From Limnanthes douglasii subsp. nivea (taxonomy: Eukaryota; Streptophyta; Magnoliopsida; Brassicales; Limnanthaceae), in NCBI GenBank assembly GCA_036936605.1, contig JAUPFV010000002.1, positions 129,192,376 through 129,256,375 on the forward strand: 64,000 bases of DNA, in the 5' to 3' direction. Below the pieces are notes generated by a model, which saw nothing but the letters and a program-made list of their open reading frames with translations, had not been told where the DNA came from and did no database searches. The position numbers were made by a program, and so were the translations under genes. Numbering within the stretch: position 1 is the stretch's first letter; every line of letters starts with the position of its first letter. Shown here one piece after another: positions 1-12,060 of this stretch.

Positions 1-1102
1 TCCTATCAAAGTTACCCATTTTTAAAAAAAAATATCTACCATCCAATCCAATTGTGTTAAATTAAAATAAATTTTATATTGGTGATTGGTTGGTATGAGA
101 GGGAGCATAATTACAATGAACTTTACCACGTGAAAATATAGTACTCAAACATATATAAATTTATTCAAGGACTATGAGGAGCTGTAATAAAGGCATATTA
201 CCTAATGTATTTATACCCTTATTTAAGATGTAATATTTTATTATATGAATATAGTTTAATGTTGGTGATGAGTTAAACAAGTTGCAAGACGAACTAAAAT
301 ATGCTAAGGAATGAAAGTAGGCTTGAAGAATAAGAAAATATGTTATTATTGACGTGCTAAGAGATGATGAGCTAATGATGATAAATTAAGAAATGTAGGT
401 ATGTTGAATGAACTAAACCATGAAATAATATAAATAAACTAAGTGAATTAGGGTATTGCAAGCTTGACGAGATGGAAGAGCATTAAACTTTAAGATTGAG
501 AAAGATTATCAATTGGGACAAGAGAATACATATAGGCTTGTCGATCCATATAGATGAATAAGATACGAGTCATAACAACTAGGTTATAAAAAGAGGAATG
601 TCTACTTGGCTAAAAGATTATCCAGGAAAATTCTAGATTTTTATTTGATATTACATGATTTTTGTAAATGGTTATAATATTTAGTAATAATTATAATACA
701 TTAATGTCATTTAATTATGTTAATACATGTCATTTATCATCACATAGTTTGCATGATTTTACTATAAATAGAGAAAACCCCTTTAATTCATATGATGAAG
801 GTTAGCTTTAAAGAGAAAAATATAAAATTAATCTTACTTCTTTTATGAGGATACCCCTCATCGGACTATGAGATATGTATTTTATTTTGTTGACATGGTT
901 GTTTCTTGAGGATTAAAGAACCAGTCATGTATATCCCACTTAACTATGAAATCTGACTTCAAAGTATTGATTGTAATGTGAAAAAAATTAAACGGGTGAG
1001 AGAACTACAGTTGGAAATATCATGCATGTTTAAGTGCAGAATATCAATCAAAGAGAACTATTATTGGAAACATAACGAGACCCTAAACTCTATATAGCGA
1101 GT
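1..1102. other. AT-rich intergenic DNA, no gene seen
   Basis: No open frame with recognisable protein similarity was found on either strand. A TATA-box-like TATAAATAG lies at 763-771, followed by an A-rich leader, which could be the promoter of an old LTR or MITE, but no matching second copy was found. The right limit is the 5-bp target duplication of the gypsy element that follows. Confidence 0.5.
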
Positions 1103-1107
1103 ATAAT

Positions 1108-1511
1108 TGATAGAGGTAGAATATCAATTGAAGGTAAATCGTATAAACCTTAACCATATGGTAGATAGAACTTCACAAGTTCATAAATGTTTCAATTTAT
1201 AAAAAAACGCATTTGAAGTAAGGTTTTGAGAGCTTAAATAGAAATTGATCCAAACTCTAACCCAAAATTACAGTAATATATGAAATGCAATATAACATAG
1301 TCGGATCAAATCTGGGAACAAATAGATTTGCTGGGTTGTTTTAAAATAATTCCATAAAGTATTAGAAAAATCTAAAACAACATTAAAAACAACAATATAA
1401 GGGCCTAAAAAGGGTTTTGTGGCCTCCAAATCCGATACCCAGTTCAGCCTTAAGGCCCGTTTGTGTTTGTCTAAAGTAGTTAGGTAGTTGTGGGCTCGTA
1501 CGATGACATCA
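1108..1511 (-). repeat. 3' LTR of the gypsy element
   Basis: About 404 bp, similar over its length to 4556-5040 with many substitutions and some deletions. On the minus strand it starts TGATGTC, directly after a purine-rich AAGAAGGAGAG tract (the plus-strand primer). It ends next to the ATAAT target duplication at 1103-1107. Confidence 0.85.
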
Positions 1512-1514
1512 TAC

Positions 1515-3770
1515 TCTCCTTCTTAAGAAGAATTGGCCCTTGAATTCTCAACTTCATTGTCATCAGCAACGTCGGTAAAAGGCACCAAGCTTGGAAGTTG
1601 TACCCTTCATCATTTGACAAATCTGACATATTTCCACGAAACGGATAACATCCCTCATTAAGCGAGCCCAATAAAACTGACGAGATATAGAATTTAGGGT
1701 TTGATCTCCCTTCATTATGATTTTCATGCACTATCAGTAGTCTCAAACTCCCATTAGGAATACATAATAAATTATATTTAAAGAGGTATACACTGCTCAC
1801 TTGAAAATATATTTTAAACCCGCCCCAACGTGCTCTAAGATAGGACCAAAATATGAATCTTTAGCAAGTAAATATCTCATCATCTCAAACCCAACAACCT
1901 CTCTTTCTATATATATCATTATAATTCGTTTGTTGAACACATCAGCTACACGATTAACTGCTCTCAATGTATGATTGATAAAAAAAAAGTAAATTGTTGA
2001 GTAAATGATGACTCTCGCACGTGACGTGCAGAGATTTTATCTTGACGTTGCAGATGCTTCAATGCATAATGATCAGTATACCGTATGAAATCACTATAGC
2101 TAGGCATGAAATTCAGTGTTTCAAAGCCCGAACCACCACGTTGAAATCGACGTCACAAGTGTTGTAGTTGAGTTTGACCCTATTTAACTTCTCACTGAAG
2201 TAAGCGACTCGTCGCCCCCTTTGGTTAACCAATGTCCCAATACTCATTCCAGACGCATCACTATGTAATTCAGACCTACATGAAAGTCAGGTAAGACCAG
2301 TATAAGTGTGGTAGTCATTCGTAGCTTAATTGTTTCAAATGCCTTTGCTGCCTCTAGAGTTCAACTAAAAGTATTTCCTTTCATGCAATTGATAATGGGT
2401 GTCATGATGGTGCTAAAGTTGTTAATAAACCATCGATATAATGATATCGACCCATGAAATGAACAGACCTTGGTGATAGATGTCAGTGGTTGCCAGTCAC
2501 AAACTGCTGCTATCTTAGACTCATCAACTGACAACCCATCTTTCGATACTAAATATCCTAGGAAGAGGACATACTCTGTTAGAAAATAAAAACTATTCAT
2601 CCCGTCGTAGAATTTCTCACACCTCAGAATACATAAGACATATCGTAGATATTCTAAATATAGTTTTTTTAGTGCTATAAATCAACATGTCATCAAAATA
2701 TGAAAAGTTAACCAATAAACGGGTGAAAACCTTATTTATAATGCACATGAAAGTATTTGGTGCATTTGAAAGGCCAAAAATAATTACCGTCCATTCGAAC
2801 AAACCTTCCCGAGTTTTAAACGTTATTTTTCATTCATCTCCCATTCCAATTCGGATCTTGTGTTATCTATTTTATAAGTTTAGTTTCGTGAACATCCTAT
2901 AACCACTCAGCTGATCTAAAAAATCATCAACTATGGGAATAGAAAATTGATACCTTACTGTAATCTAATTGATAGCCCGACTATCGATGTGCATATGCAT
3001 CAAACCATCCTTATGGCATGTTAACAATAATGGGACTACACAATAACTAAATCTTTCACGAATATGGCCCGTAGTTAATAAATTCTCGACCTACATCATC
3101 AGATCCTTATGTTCATTCGGGATCATCTATAGTGAGACAGTTAGGTAGGATAGCGCTAGGAACTAGATCAATATGATGTTGGATCTCTTATAATGGAGGA
3201 AGGTCGATAGGTAAATCATCCGGAAATACATAAGTAAATTCTAACAAGAGTTGGTTAACTAACTTAGGGACACCAACAAATGGATTTTAAGAACACTCTT
3301 TATCAACCAATAAATACACAATTCCATAATCAATTACATGTTCTAAAAATGTTTTATGAGCTAGATATATTCGACCAAACTCTTGTGAAACATTAAGTGC
3401 AGGTTTCGGGGACACCTCATTAGATAAAACTAGCGTAAATTTACTGTTATTCCATATGAAGCTATAAAGATTTTTTCTACTGTCATACGGGAAAATCCTA
3501 TAAATTTCCATGGGCTCCCTAATAGTAGGTGGCATACATCCATTCTAATAACATCGCCACCATGTCTTATCTTTATAATTACCAACAAAAAAGATATTAG
3601 ACACCATTATGAAATGGTTACCTTCTTGCATTTTTATAGTCAGGCTAGTTTGTAAGGGTTGGGGTGATTTCATACTTCAATGCTAACTTTTGCACAACGT
3701 TTTCATAAATTATGTAAGTCTATCGCGAATTTGCACACCTTTTCTCCAATTATGCAAGTAGATTGAAATA
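1515..3770 (-). pseudogene. pol remnant: protease, RT, RNase H, start of integrase
   Basis: Reading leftwards, the protease remnant (about 3770-3490) keeps DVCHLLLGSPW, matching the family's DACHLLLGRPW, but has lost the DSG active site. The RT (about 3240-2361) shows VFPDDLPIDLPPL at its start, the FEWTVIIFGLSNAPNTFM block at 2800-2740 and YFDDMLIYS, so the YxDD catalytic pair is readable. VLFLGYLVSKDGLSVDESK (about 2570) marks the connection to RNase H, which is traceable to about 1900. At 1770-1560 the integrase zinc-finger start (LFKYNLLCIPNGSLR, then cysteines) is present, but the catalytic core is deleted. Many stops and frameshifts are visible. Confidence 0.8.
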
Positions 3771-3789
3771 TGTTGTTTCTCAGTCAGTC

Positions 3790-4400
3790 ATCACTGTCAC
3801 TGTTCTGTTTAGGCGCAAGACATATATGCCTTGGAAGCAACAATTTCCCAATATCTTCTTCATAGACATTTTTTGTTTGAAGCTCATCAATAACATTTTG
3901 CTCTTCTTTATCATACCTTAGCTTAACCTGGAACTGAAATTCAATAGATCTATGAACAAACCCTTTTAACTGTTGCCACCATAGTGCATCCTAACCCCAA
4001 GACTTAGTTGCGACTAGTTGTACCTCTTTTTGTCTGAAACGTCTTCAAAATCCATGAATTCTTACACAGATGTGACCCAATCTATAAACTCCTGTGGTTC
4101 TAGACCCTGTGGAATTTTGGAATCTCAATATTAAATATTGACCCTCATCGATTGCTTGTATTATGATTGAAATCACGATCTATAGGTTTCTAAATGACCT
4201 ATCCGTGATGTTCATACAGAGTAACACGTCTTTTTGTTGAAGAAAAAGGATTATGATCCTCACTATAGTCTCCTTCAGTTTTCGACGGTAGGTTGCTTAA
4301 CCCTGGAGCTCGAAATCCGGTGAGCATCTCATTATCTGCATCACTTCTTGCATTTGCTTGATTTGATCTCCCATTGTACTTAACTGCTCTCCAATCTCCC
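3790..4400 (-). pseudogene. gag remnant of the gypsy element
   Basis: Conceptual minus-strand translation across several frames gives the core of a retrotransposon Gag. It has a segment reading roughly EPQEFIDWV, followed by a mutated W..L helix region in which the family normally has ASIWWENL-like residues. A lysine-rich stretch follows. Stops and shifts interrupt it several times, and no intact CCHC knuckle was recognised. Order (after the primer site, before protease) supports the call; it makes no protein now. Confidence 0.55.
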
Positions 4401-4540
4401 GGAATTACCTACTGTTGGTGTGCTCAATCAAGTTTAAATGAACGTCCAAATCTTCTTAATTGTAGATCTCAATGATTGATGTAGTATTTTTTCATCGTTT
4501 TCTTCGTGGTAGCATATTTCCCATATATAAAGAATTTGAT

Positions 4541-4552
4541 GCTCTGATACCA
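4541..4552 (-). promoter_or_regulatory. Primer binding site, initiator tRNA-Met type
   Basis: The minus strand reads TGGTATCAGAGC, the standard plant retrotransposon primer site complementary to the 3' end of initiator tRNA-Met. It lies three bases inside the 5' LTR, where minus-strand cDNA synthesis would start. Confidence 0.9.
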
Positions 4553-4555
4553 AAA

Positions 4556-5040
4556 TATTATAAATAAAATATCAATTGAAAGCAAAGAGGATAAATCATA
4601 CATGGGGTAGACAAAACTTCACAAGTTCAAAAGAAATATTTCAATTTATCAAAAAGTTGCTTTAGAAACAGGTTTTTAAGTGCCTAAGTAGAAATTGCTC
4701 AAAACCCTAATATAAAATTATGATAATATCCGAAATCCAATAAAACATAGTTTAGTAAAATGTGTGCACTTATAGATATATTGGCCTATTTAAAAAAACT
4801 ATAAAGTATTAAAAAAAAGAACATTAAAGAAACTATTTGGGCCCCTAAACAATGGGTTTTGGGTCCCAAACTTCATGACAGAGCCTTTGGCCTCCATCAC
4901 GTTCTTAATACTCAACAAAATCGTCAAGATATTCAATTTGAGTACTCATGGCGCCCAAATCTGATACCCGGTTCAAAACTAAGGCCCTTTTGCATTTGTC
5001 CAAAATAGCTAGGTAGATGTGGGTTTGTGCATAAACATCA
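4556..5040 (-). repeat. 5' LTR of the gypsy element
   Basis: About 485 bp, homologous to 1108-1511 but longer because of indels. The minus-strand start TGATGT at 5040 abuts the ATAAT target duplication at 5041-5045. Its inner end has lost the canonical CA. Confidence 0.83.
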
Positions 5041-5045
5041 ATAAT

Positions 5046-6440
5046 AGTATTTACAATGGGAAGTCTATATGTAGTATAAGGGATTAGTATGTTAGAAAAT
5101 GATTCAAAATGGAGTCATACCGGTCTTATATGTGTTCTAGTAGAAACAAGCATATCTGTTTACTAAACCATTGACATAAGAACTGAAAAAATATATATCT
5201 CTAATAATGATACAAGAACTTTTAGATTAAATAATGAAAATACAATTGGATTATAGAGATCTAAAAAATCTAATTTTTAATGGGCAACAACAAATTATTT
5301 GTGAAATATTTCAACATAAGTCCATCCATTCTACGTATAACATGCGTTTTTATATATGAATAAAAAAACTATAAACATTGTATATTTAAGAGTATGGGAA
5401 CGCATCTGGTTTGTGTGAAGCCTCGTAGTATATAACTCGATTTATACGTAATCCAATCCCACTAGTGGTTCGTTAAGAAATTTAAATAGAAAAATTTGAA
5501 AGTTTAGTGTATTGTACGGAAGGACGAATCGATAAAGACATGAAAAGGAATATTTTCATAGGTTTAGTTATATATATATATATATATGTTAATTTTCTCA
5601 ATTAGATGTTCTTATCATTGTATTTATCTAAATATTTTTTTCTAATATAGTAAAAAACTACCCTCATTCTTAGCGTATTTTTAGGTAAAGTTTAAACCGC
5701 TAAATAGTCCTGCGACTATCTCGTTTTTTCCATACAATCCTGCGACTATACTTCTTCTTTTCATTTTAGTCCTTTGATTTCGAACGTCTAATTTTGATCT
5801 TTCGACTTGACAAACTCTATAAATTTAACATGTGACAAGTGATATTTTCTCCGGAACTATCCGACGAAACTAAAATTAATTTGAAAAATGTTGCAAAATA
5901 GTCGTTCAAAATTAGTTTTACCTCTTGAAAAAATATATTTTCTTTTGTACTTTTTTTAAAACAAAATATTTCATAACTCTTAAATATTTTGTAGAAATGG
6001 TAAAAAATTTAATTCCTACTACAAGATTTTAAGATTTTAATACTTAAATCAAATTGGAGTCAAATTTAAAACATTCATTTATTTGTCCAAAAATATCCAT
6101 CAACTTCTTTCTACAATATTTTTTATAGATATTAGATGAATTTGGAACTGGGTTTCAAATTAAATCAAATTGATATTTTTTAGCATTTATAGCTCGATGA
6201 ATCATTTTTTTGCTATACTATTCTTTTGTATTTGTCAAGTAGACAATTTTTGTATTTTTGAGAGGTTATTATTGTTTTTGGCATACTGTTTTCTAGTATT
6301 TGTTTAACTACATTTCTTTATGTCATTATAAGAAAAGTAGTATCTAGGCCTTATGTCGAATGCTTTTTGAAGCCTTTTTGCGCTACCGATAAAAAAAATT
6401 CCCAAAAATAAATTTATCAGTATTAGTAAGTTACATGATT
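5046..6440. other. AT-rich intergenic DNA with a short TA microsatellite
   Basis: No coding similarity seen. A perfect TA run lies at 5569-5588. The stretch 5690-5870 repeats phrases such as TAGTCCTGCGACTAT, a type of text common near the ends of plant transposons, but no paired terminus was found. Confidence 0.45.
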
Positions 6441-7815
6441 TTTTTTTGTGTGAAAAACATTAAATAAAGTAAAAATTGTTCATACAAATACCTAGGGCAT
6501 ACCCCGAGGAAATACAATCGATAAAAGAGGGCCGAATAAACAAGGCTACAAACTGAAAATAGATGAGGTAGATAGCTACTAAGATAAGATAACGAAGTAG
6601 AGCTACAAAAGACTAAGCACATCATAGGGAATCCACAGCAACTAGGGAACACATGAGTCGCCTGACAGGAACAAAGGAGGTCATCATGCTGAGAAGACTA
6701 AGAGGCTGAGAGCTCCAAGAGTATTGCAGTCCATAGTCCTGGCTCACGTCCATACAGAGGATACCTGAAACAAAAGTAAGGATTAAGTTAAGTTTAAGTA
6801 TGAGTTACATCGGCCAACCTATCTTGGTACCATAGAATCTATATCGGAGGTCCGATAAGATATGGGAAGATATTGAGGAAGTCAAGGCCGGAGGGGATCC
6901 AAATATTCTTGAATTTCGCTCTTTCCAAACGTGGTAAATGATCGCGTTGAAACAAGTTCTCCAAATACAATGATTACTAGAATTTGACCATTTTGACGCC
7001 TCAATAATCCAAGATTTCCAGCACGTGGGACGGAAAGGAAATCCAAGCTTATAGCTGGAATTAACCCAGATACTCTGGGTGAAACTACATTCATAGAGAA
7101 GATGAGATGTAGATTCCAGACCAGAGTTGCAAAGGGAACATCCAGTAGGGGTGTTAAGACCCCAACTGAGGAGCTTGTCTCTGGTGGCAAGCTTTCCCTG
7201 AATAGCGAGCCAAGTAATAAAGGAATGGCGCAGAATGTTGAATTTATTCCATACTAACCCCGCCCATCCCACTTCTGGGATAGGCATCCAAATAGCATTG
7301 TACGTGTCTTTTATAGTGAACGAGGTGCATCCTTCCTTCGTCGTCCAATAGGGAACGTCTCGAGAGAGGGAGGAAGGTTGGGGAAGAGAAAGGATGAGCT
7401 TATGGATTTCGTCAAGATGGTCCCGACTTCGAGCTCGCGCCGATCTCAGGTTTGCAGGCCAGTTCCATTCTCCATTGCAGATTATGTCAGAAACGGAAAG
7501 ATTGATACCCATGCGAGAGTCACTGATGATGTCAGAGCCGTAATGTGAAGCAAGGGATGAGGAGATGAGTCAATGATCGTGCCAAAAAGAAGTGTTCACT
7601 CCATTTCCAATAGCTACCCTGTACAAATTACGAGCCACAAGACGAAGGCGGAGTATTTTCTCCACATCCAGGAGGAAGATGAACCAATAGAAACATCCCA
7701 AAAGCTTTTATTTTTAATTATTTCAGATTTAATCCAATCACACCAGATTGATTGATTCTTATTACTGACTATTGACCAAAGATGCTTAAGCACGGCTGCC
7801 TGATTCCAGGTTTTT
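6441..7815 (-). mobile_element. 5'-truncated LINE (non-LTR retrotransposon)
   Basis: A minus-strand LINE 3' part. It ends at an A-tail (T-run on the plus strand, about 6440-6448) and is flanked by near-identical copies of AAGTTACATGATT: left at 6429-6440, right at 7817-7829 with one mismatch. This is the pattern left by target-primed reverse transcription. Only the C-terminal part of ORF2 and the 3' untranslated region (about 6441-6804) are present. No RNase H domain follows the zinc-binding domain, unlike the three LINEs at 22-38 kb, so it belongs to a different LINE lineage. Confidence 0.78.
6805..7815 (-). pseudogene. LINE ORF2 C-terminal fragment with zf-RVT domain
   Basis: The uninterrupted part is 6805-7512 (235 codons), and the homology continues upstream to about 7815 through a frameshift near 7640 and a stop near 7575. 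Upstream text contains KSFWDVSIGSSSSWMWRK and a mutated FWHDHW, typical of the region just after the RT domain. The 235-codon part holds the zinc-binding domain of plant LINE reverse transcriptases (zf-RVT): VWNKFNILRHSFITWLAI, KLATRDKLLSWGL, C-x2-C (GCSLCNSG), then HLLYECSFTQSIW. It would normally follow the RT in ORF2 and bind template RNA. Only the tail of the protein is here, so it has no catalytic activity. Confidence 0.85.
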
Positions 7816-7831
7816 AAAGTTACAAGATTTT

Positions 7832-8165
7832 AAAATTCACATAACGATACTGTTTAAGATATTTTATATTCCAGGGGTGTCAAACAAAATTTTTCATATC
7901 ATGTGAATTTGTGGCTATTATAAATGGTTCCTCTCAAGACTGAGGTATAATTTTCCCCAAACATGTGAACAAGGATTGTTCCTTTTATGGGCTCTGGTCC
8001 TATTGAATTTTAGCCTCTGGATTTGTATTTTGCTCAGATATGCGTGGTTAATAGTATATATATAGAGGGGTTGAAACACCTAGTAGGTGGTCCTTAATAT
8101 GATTTTTTTTCTATATTTTTGGATTTTTTATATCCAGTTTATCTCCCACTATTCTTGGAGTAATA
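7832..8165. other. Short intergenic stretch
   Basis: AT-rich sequence between the LINE target duplication and the first inverted-repeat element. No gene or repeat structure recognised. Confidence 0.4.
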
Positions 8166-9863
8166 TAGGGATGCCAATTAGGGATGGTAATGGACCGGGT
8201 TCGGACCGATTTGTTTGGGTCCGTTCTTTTTTATTCAAATTCAAATCTCGTAACGGGTTTAAAATTTTCGAATTCGAGCCCGTCCTGTTTATGTTGGCGG
8301 GTCAATCCGACCCGGCCCGCAAACATTGTTTTTATAATTTTTTAAATTTGACTTATTTTTAATTTAAAATAAAATTTTAAGACGTGGATTTTTAAACCAA
8401 TGTACCCAAAACACACTAGCAAAGATTAAAACATTCAAAGAACTTTAAAAGTTAGAAATTAGGATTGAGGGTATATATATTTATAATTTATTAAATTAGT
8501 TTATGAAAAAAGAATATAATTAATAAATATATTATTGACTTTAAAAATAAAATAATAATTACTCATACAGTATATTATTGGTAAACATATAAATGTCAGT
8601 CTTTAAGTAATTAGTAAGTATTTTTTTTAGTTATATTTTATAATTTTACAATTATTTTTTAATATATTTTTTATTTTTTATATATAGTTTATACTTGCCG
8701 GTCGGGTCGGGTTGGACAAATTAAAAATCCATACCCGACCTGGTCCGCCTACGGCTCACAATTCGTATATCCGTACTCGTTCCGTTAAATGTTTGGGATG
8801 AACAAAACCCGACCGGATTAGGCCGGGTCGGACGGTTTGGGCCGGCTCGGACCAAGATTGTCACCCTTAATGGTAATGGTGGGATGGGTGCGGGTATAGC
8901 TAAACTCGTAACTCATACTCTAACCCGGATAGTAATATTGTTTTCTCATTCCAACCCGCCGGGTTCAGATACCCATCCACAAATACCCATAAAAGCGATG
9001 ATTATTTTTTATAGAAAATATCAAATTTAATATCTAAATATATAAATACTATTTTTAAAATATATGGTTTCTAGAATTACCAAATATTTTTTAATTAATT
9101 AATATATGGTTTTCGTATATGCTATTAAATAGTTTGTTTAATTTAATTAATAATATCATTATTAAAGTAAATTGAATAATCAAATTCAGTATTTAAATTT
9201 AAATGTAGAATTATATGTTTTCTTTAAATATAATGATAATTAGCAAATAATTCGTATTTTTATGTAATTAATAATTAATATATTATTTTGGTTTATGTTA
9301 ATAGCTTTTAATTTAATTAATAATAATACTAGACCTATACTAATAGTATTTGTATCAGTTTTAAAAAAATTATAAGAAAGAATTTGAAAAATCAAATGTA
9401 ATGTCTAAATATAGAATAATATTTTTTTTAAATATATTATATATATATTAACAAATAATATATGATTTTGGTATCGCAGAATACAAATACTAATATTAAT
9501 AATTTTATTTTAAAGTTTAATAAATAGTATTATATAATTTATTATTTTATATAATATCAATTTAGCAGAACCCGTAGGGTATTATTAAGTGGGTCGGGTT
9601 CGGGTTGGGTACCCGTGGCGAAAATTCATAAAACCCATAATCCATCAAACTCGGCGGGTAGTAAATTTTCAAAATTTTCAAACCCACAACCCATCCGTGA
9701 AAATATTTTAAAACATGTAACCCATCCCATCATGTCGACTCAGGTAGGGTACCCGCGGGTTCAGAAACAATTGTCATCCCTAACGTCATCTCAACCTGTA
9801 ACCCATCCCATCAGGTCGACTCGGATAAGGTACCCGCGTGTTCAGAAACAATTATCATCCCTA
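8166..9863. mobile_element. GC-ended inverted-repeat (MITE-like) element, outer copy
   Basis: The left end starts TAGGGATGCCAAT and continues, after the nested insert, into GGTGGGATGGGTGCGGGT. The right end is the inverted counterpart, closing with CATCCCTA at 9782 and again at 9863. The ends are rich in ACCCG/CGGGT words, whereas the 600-bp centre is nearly pure A/T. No transposase is encoded. This architecture is typical of non-autonomous plant DNA transposons. I could not find a convincing target duplication for this outer copy. Confidence 0.55.
8179..8869. mobile_element. Nested MITE-like element with 8-bp target duplication
   Basis: 691 bp. The left end TAGGGATGGTAAT and the right end (reverse complement TAAGGGTGACAAT) form imperfect terminal inverted repeats. 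The flanks are ATGCCAAT (8171-8178) and ATGGTAAT (8870-8877): 8 bp with two mismatches, the target-site length of hAT elements. Removing it joins TAGGGATGCCAAT to GGTGGGATGGG, restoring the end of the outer element. No coding capacity. Confidence 0.6.
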
Positions 9864-9877
9864 ACGTCATCTCCTAA
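9716..9877. repeat. 81-bp tandem duplication of the element's right end
   Basis: TGTAACCCATCCC begins at 9716 and again at 9797, and CATCCCTAACGTCATCTC closes both units (offset 81 bp). A few substitutions separate the copies. The terminal inverted-repeat sequence is therefore present twice. Confidence 0.85.
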
Positions 9878-11189
9878 TTTCTTAGCCACTGCATGGACGG
9901 CATATTTGATTTTCAGGTTGGAGGTATTGCAAGGTTTTCTTCGTTTGTCGGGACCTTGATCAGGGATTTCAATTGTCCATTTGGATTGTCCACTTCAATC
10001 TCCTCTTCCACGGATAAATTAATACTTTAATTGTAATTTGACATCCGTTTCGTTTTGATTTTTGAGTTTTTCTAATCTTAATAAAAATAAAAAAAATCAT
10101 TTCCTATAGACGGAGTCAATTGATGTAAAAGAGAAATATACGTTAGTTTTATGATGATGGTAACACTGTATTTAAATCTTTGTATTATAATAAATGTCTA
10201 TTATATATTGAGGATAATGGATTATATTGTTCGAACCACTTATATTTACACTTAGTGTATCATTGATTAAGTAAGCTTGTGGGTTTATAAATTTGAACAT
10301 GACTAATTACATCCTTATCATATCAAAATAAATATATGGTCAAACTTGCTAATCAAATAAATTAAAAAAAACATTTATTTTTATTCTTTGAATGATTTTG
10401 TTTAAGTTCATTAGGTTTTCTTCTATTTCATAACCTTTCTTCAATAACATATATCTTTGGTTTTTTTTTTTATCAACTAATTAACTGATAATATGTGTAA
10501 TAGAAAAATCAAAGATTAGGTTGATGGAGTTGTACAATTGAATTTATTAATTATATATTACAAAATTCAATTATGTTTGGATATTCAAAATATATAGATT
10601 ATCATAGCGTATTTGAATCAAAATATTTTACCAAAAATAGGAATGTAGTATATATAAAGATTTTAAAAAAAACATTTATTTTTACTCTCTCGACTGTGGT
10701 GACCCTTGCAATTGTTTATCTTTGAACCATATTGTCTAAACTCACGATGATTGATTGACCGACGATCAACGGTGGAATAACCTCGTGCAAATTTATTCAA
10801 CTTTCATCTTTTAACCCTAATCAAAGTTTTTAAAGTTTTGAAACTATTCATTCTTCAACATAATTTTTTTTTTATATTCAATCAATCATCTTCTATTTCA
10901 TTTAGGTAACTTACTTTATTTTCATTATATAATTATGATATTAGGTTGTTTCAATCGATTAGAATCTGTTTAATTAGGTTTAGAGATTCAATATATTATT
11001 TTCATTGAACCCGCCTTGTTTGAAGATGACAAAATAAACCTTTTAAGGTTTTTGAAACGATATTTTAGTATCAATGTGTGAAATAGGTAAATGACTATGT
11101 TATTTTTTACTTCATTTTATTGGTTTGGTCGAATCAATGGTTAAAGTTAGAAAATGTAAAACAAATATGTGATCTATCATATGATTCGT

Positions 11190-11325
11190 GCTTTGCGCTT
11201 GTCAATATTTTATGCTTCGCGCTTGTCAATATTTTGTGCTTCATGTTTGTTTAACTTTTCCTAATTCACATTTGAATGTTTCATGTTTGTTCAACTTTTC
11301 CTAATTCACATTTGAATGTTTCACG
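11190..11325 (+). repeat. Adjacent 24-bp and 40-bp tandem duplications
   Basis: Two copies of a 24-bp unit containing GCGCTTGTCAATATTTT, then two copies of a 40-bp unit containing CATGTTTGTT and CCTAATTCACATTTGAA. Both belong to the same TTCGCATTT-like word family seen through to 22 kb. Confidence 0.8.
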
Positions 11326-11849
11326 TTTTGCATTTGTTTGTGTTTTTTTCTTTGTGTTCATATAAAATTATATTTGTTGTAGTGAATATAAGAAAAACTT
11401 GTTTTTCCAGATCGGTGTATATATCCTTATTACAGAGATAAAGAGGGGAAATAAATCAGATTTACATCGACACAAAAAAAATGATCTCATTCTATAGCTT
11501 CTTCAAAAGTATATATGATCTGGTAAGAAACAATATCCACTAATAAAAATAGAGACTTTATAGTAGAAATCATTAAGATTTCCTTCAAATTAGGATTAAA
11601 ATTCTTACAACCAAATATGTAAAGATTATATTGGGGTTGAAGCACGGTGAAGAGCTGATATGGTTAAATACTAAAACTTTACAACCTAAGTAGGAGGAAA
11701 AACATTTGATTCATGAATAGTAAAAACTTATTTCTCTGATCCAAATCATTATAAAAGAAACAAAGAAAACCCATCAAACATTACAAATTTAAAGATAAAT
11801 GCATAGATTTTGTGTTGTCATAACATGTTTATACATTATTTCGCATTTA

Positions 11850-12060
11850 AACATGCTATATTCTTTGCATATGTTTCACACTTCACATTTAACACTTAGT
11901 ATTTTTTCGTGATTTGAATTTAAAACTTAGTAATGTTTCATTCTTCGCACTTAACATTTAGGTATTGGTTTGCAATTCGCATTTAAAATTTTACAGTTTT
12001 GCGCTATGCATATTGAATTCAAGCATGTTTCAAGCCTCGAATTTATCATTTGATAATGCT
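11850..12060 (+). repeat. Degenerate TTCGCATTT minisatellite block
   Basis: Repeated words TTTCGCATTTAAACAT, CACTTCACATTTAACACTTAG, CTTCGCACTTAACATTTAG and ATTCGCATTTAAA follow each other at about 25-45-bp spacing, all in the same orientation. Confidence 0.6.

Larger units (their letters stand above)
1108..5040 (-). mobile_element. Decayed, internally deleted Ty3/gypsy LTR retrotransposon
   Basis: A complete insertion can be delimited. The two long direct repeats (1108-1511 and about 4556-5040) end in TG/CA-type termini, and the 5-bp direct repeat ATAAT sits at both outer edges (1103-1107 and 5041-5045). On the minus strand a tRNA-Met primer site follows the 5' LTR, then gag, protease, RT, RNase H and the start of integrase, the Ty3/gypsy order. 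The element is only 3.9 kb because nearly all of the integrase is missing; the first integrase residues run almost directly into the polypurine tract and 3' LTR. All frames are broken by stops and shifts, and the LTRs are clearly diverged, so this is an old, non-autonomous copy. Confidence 0.88.

Noticed and set aside
763..771. TATAAATAG as a gene promoter
   Set aside because: No gene-like frame follows; kept only as a remark in the intergenic entry.
8087..8362. 91-codon plus-strand frame
   Set aside because: Crosses the junction of two nested MITE-like elements; composition is that of their terminal repeats.
9615..9959. 114-codon plus-strand frame with a repeated peptide
   Set aside because: It is the translation of the MITE terminus and its 81-bp duplication.
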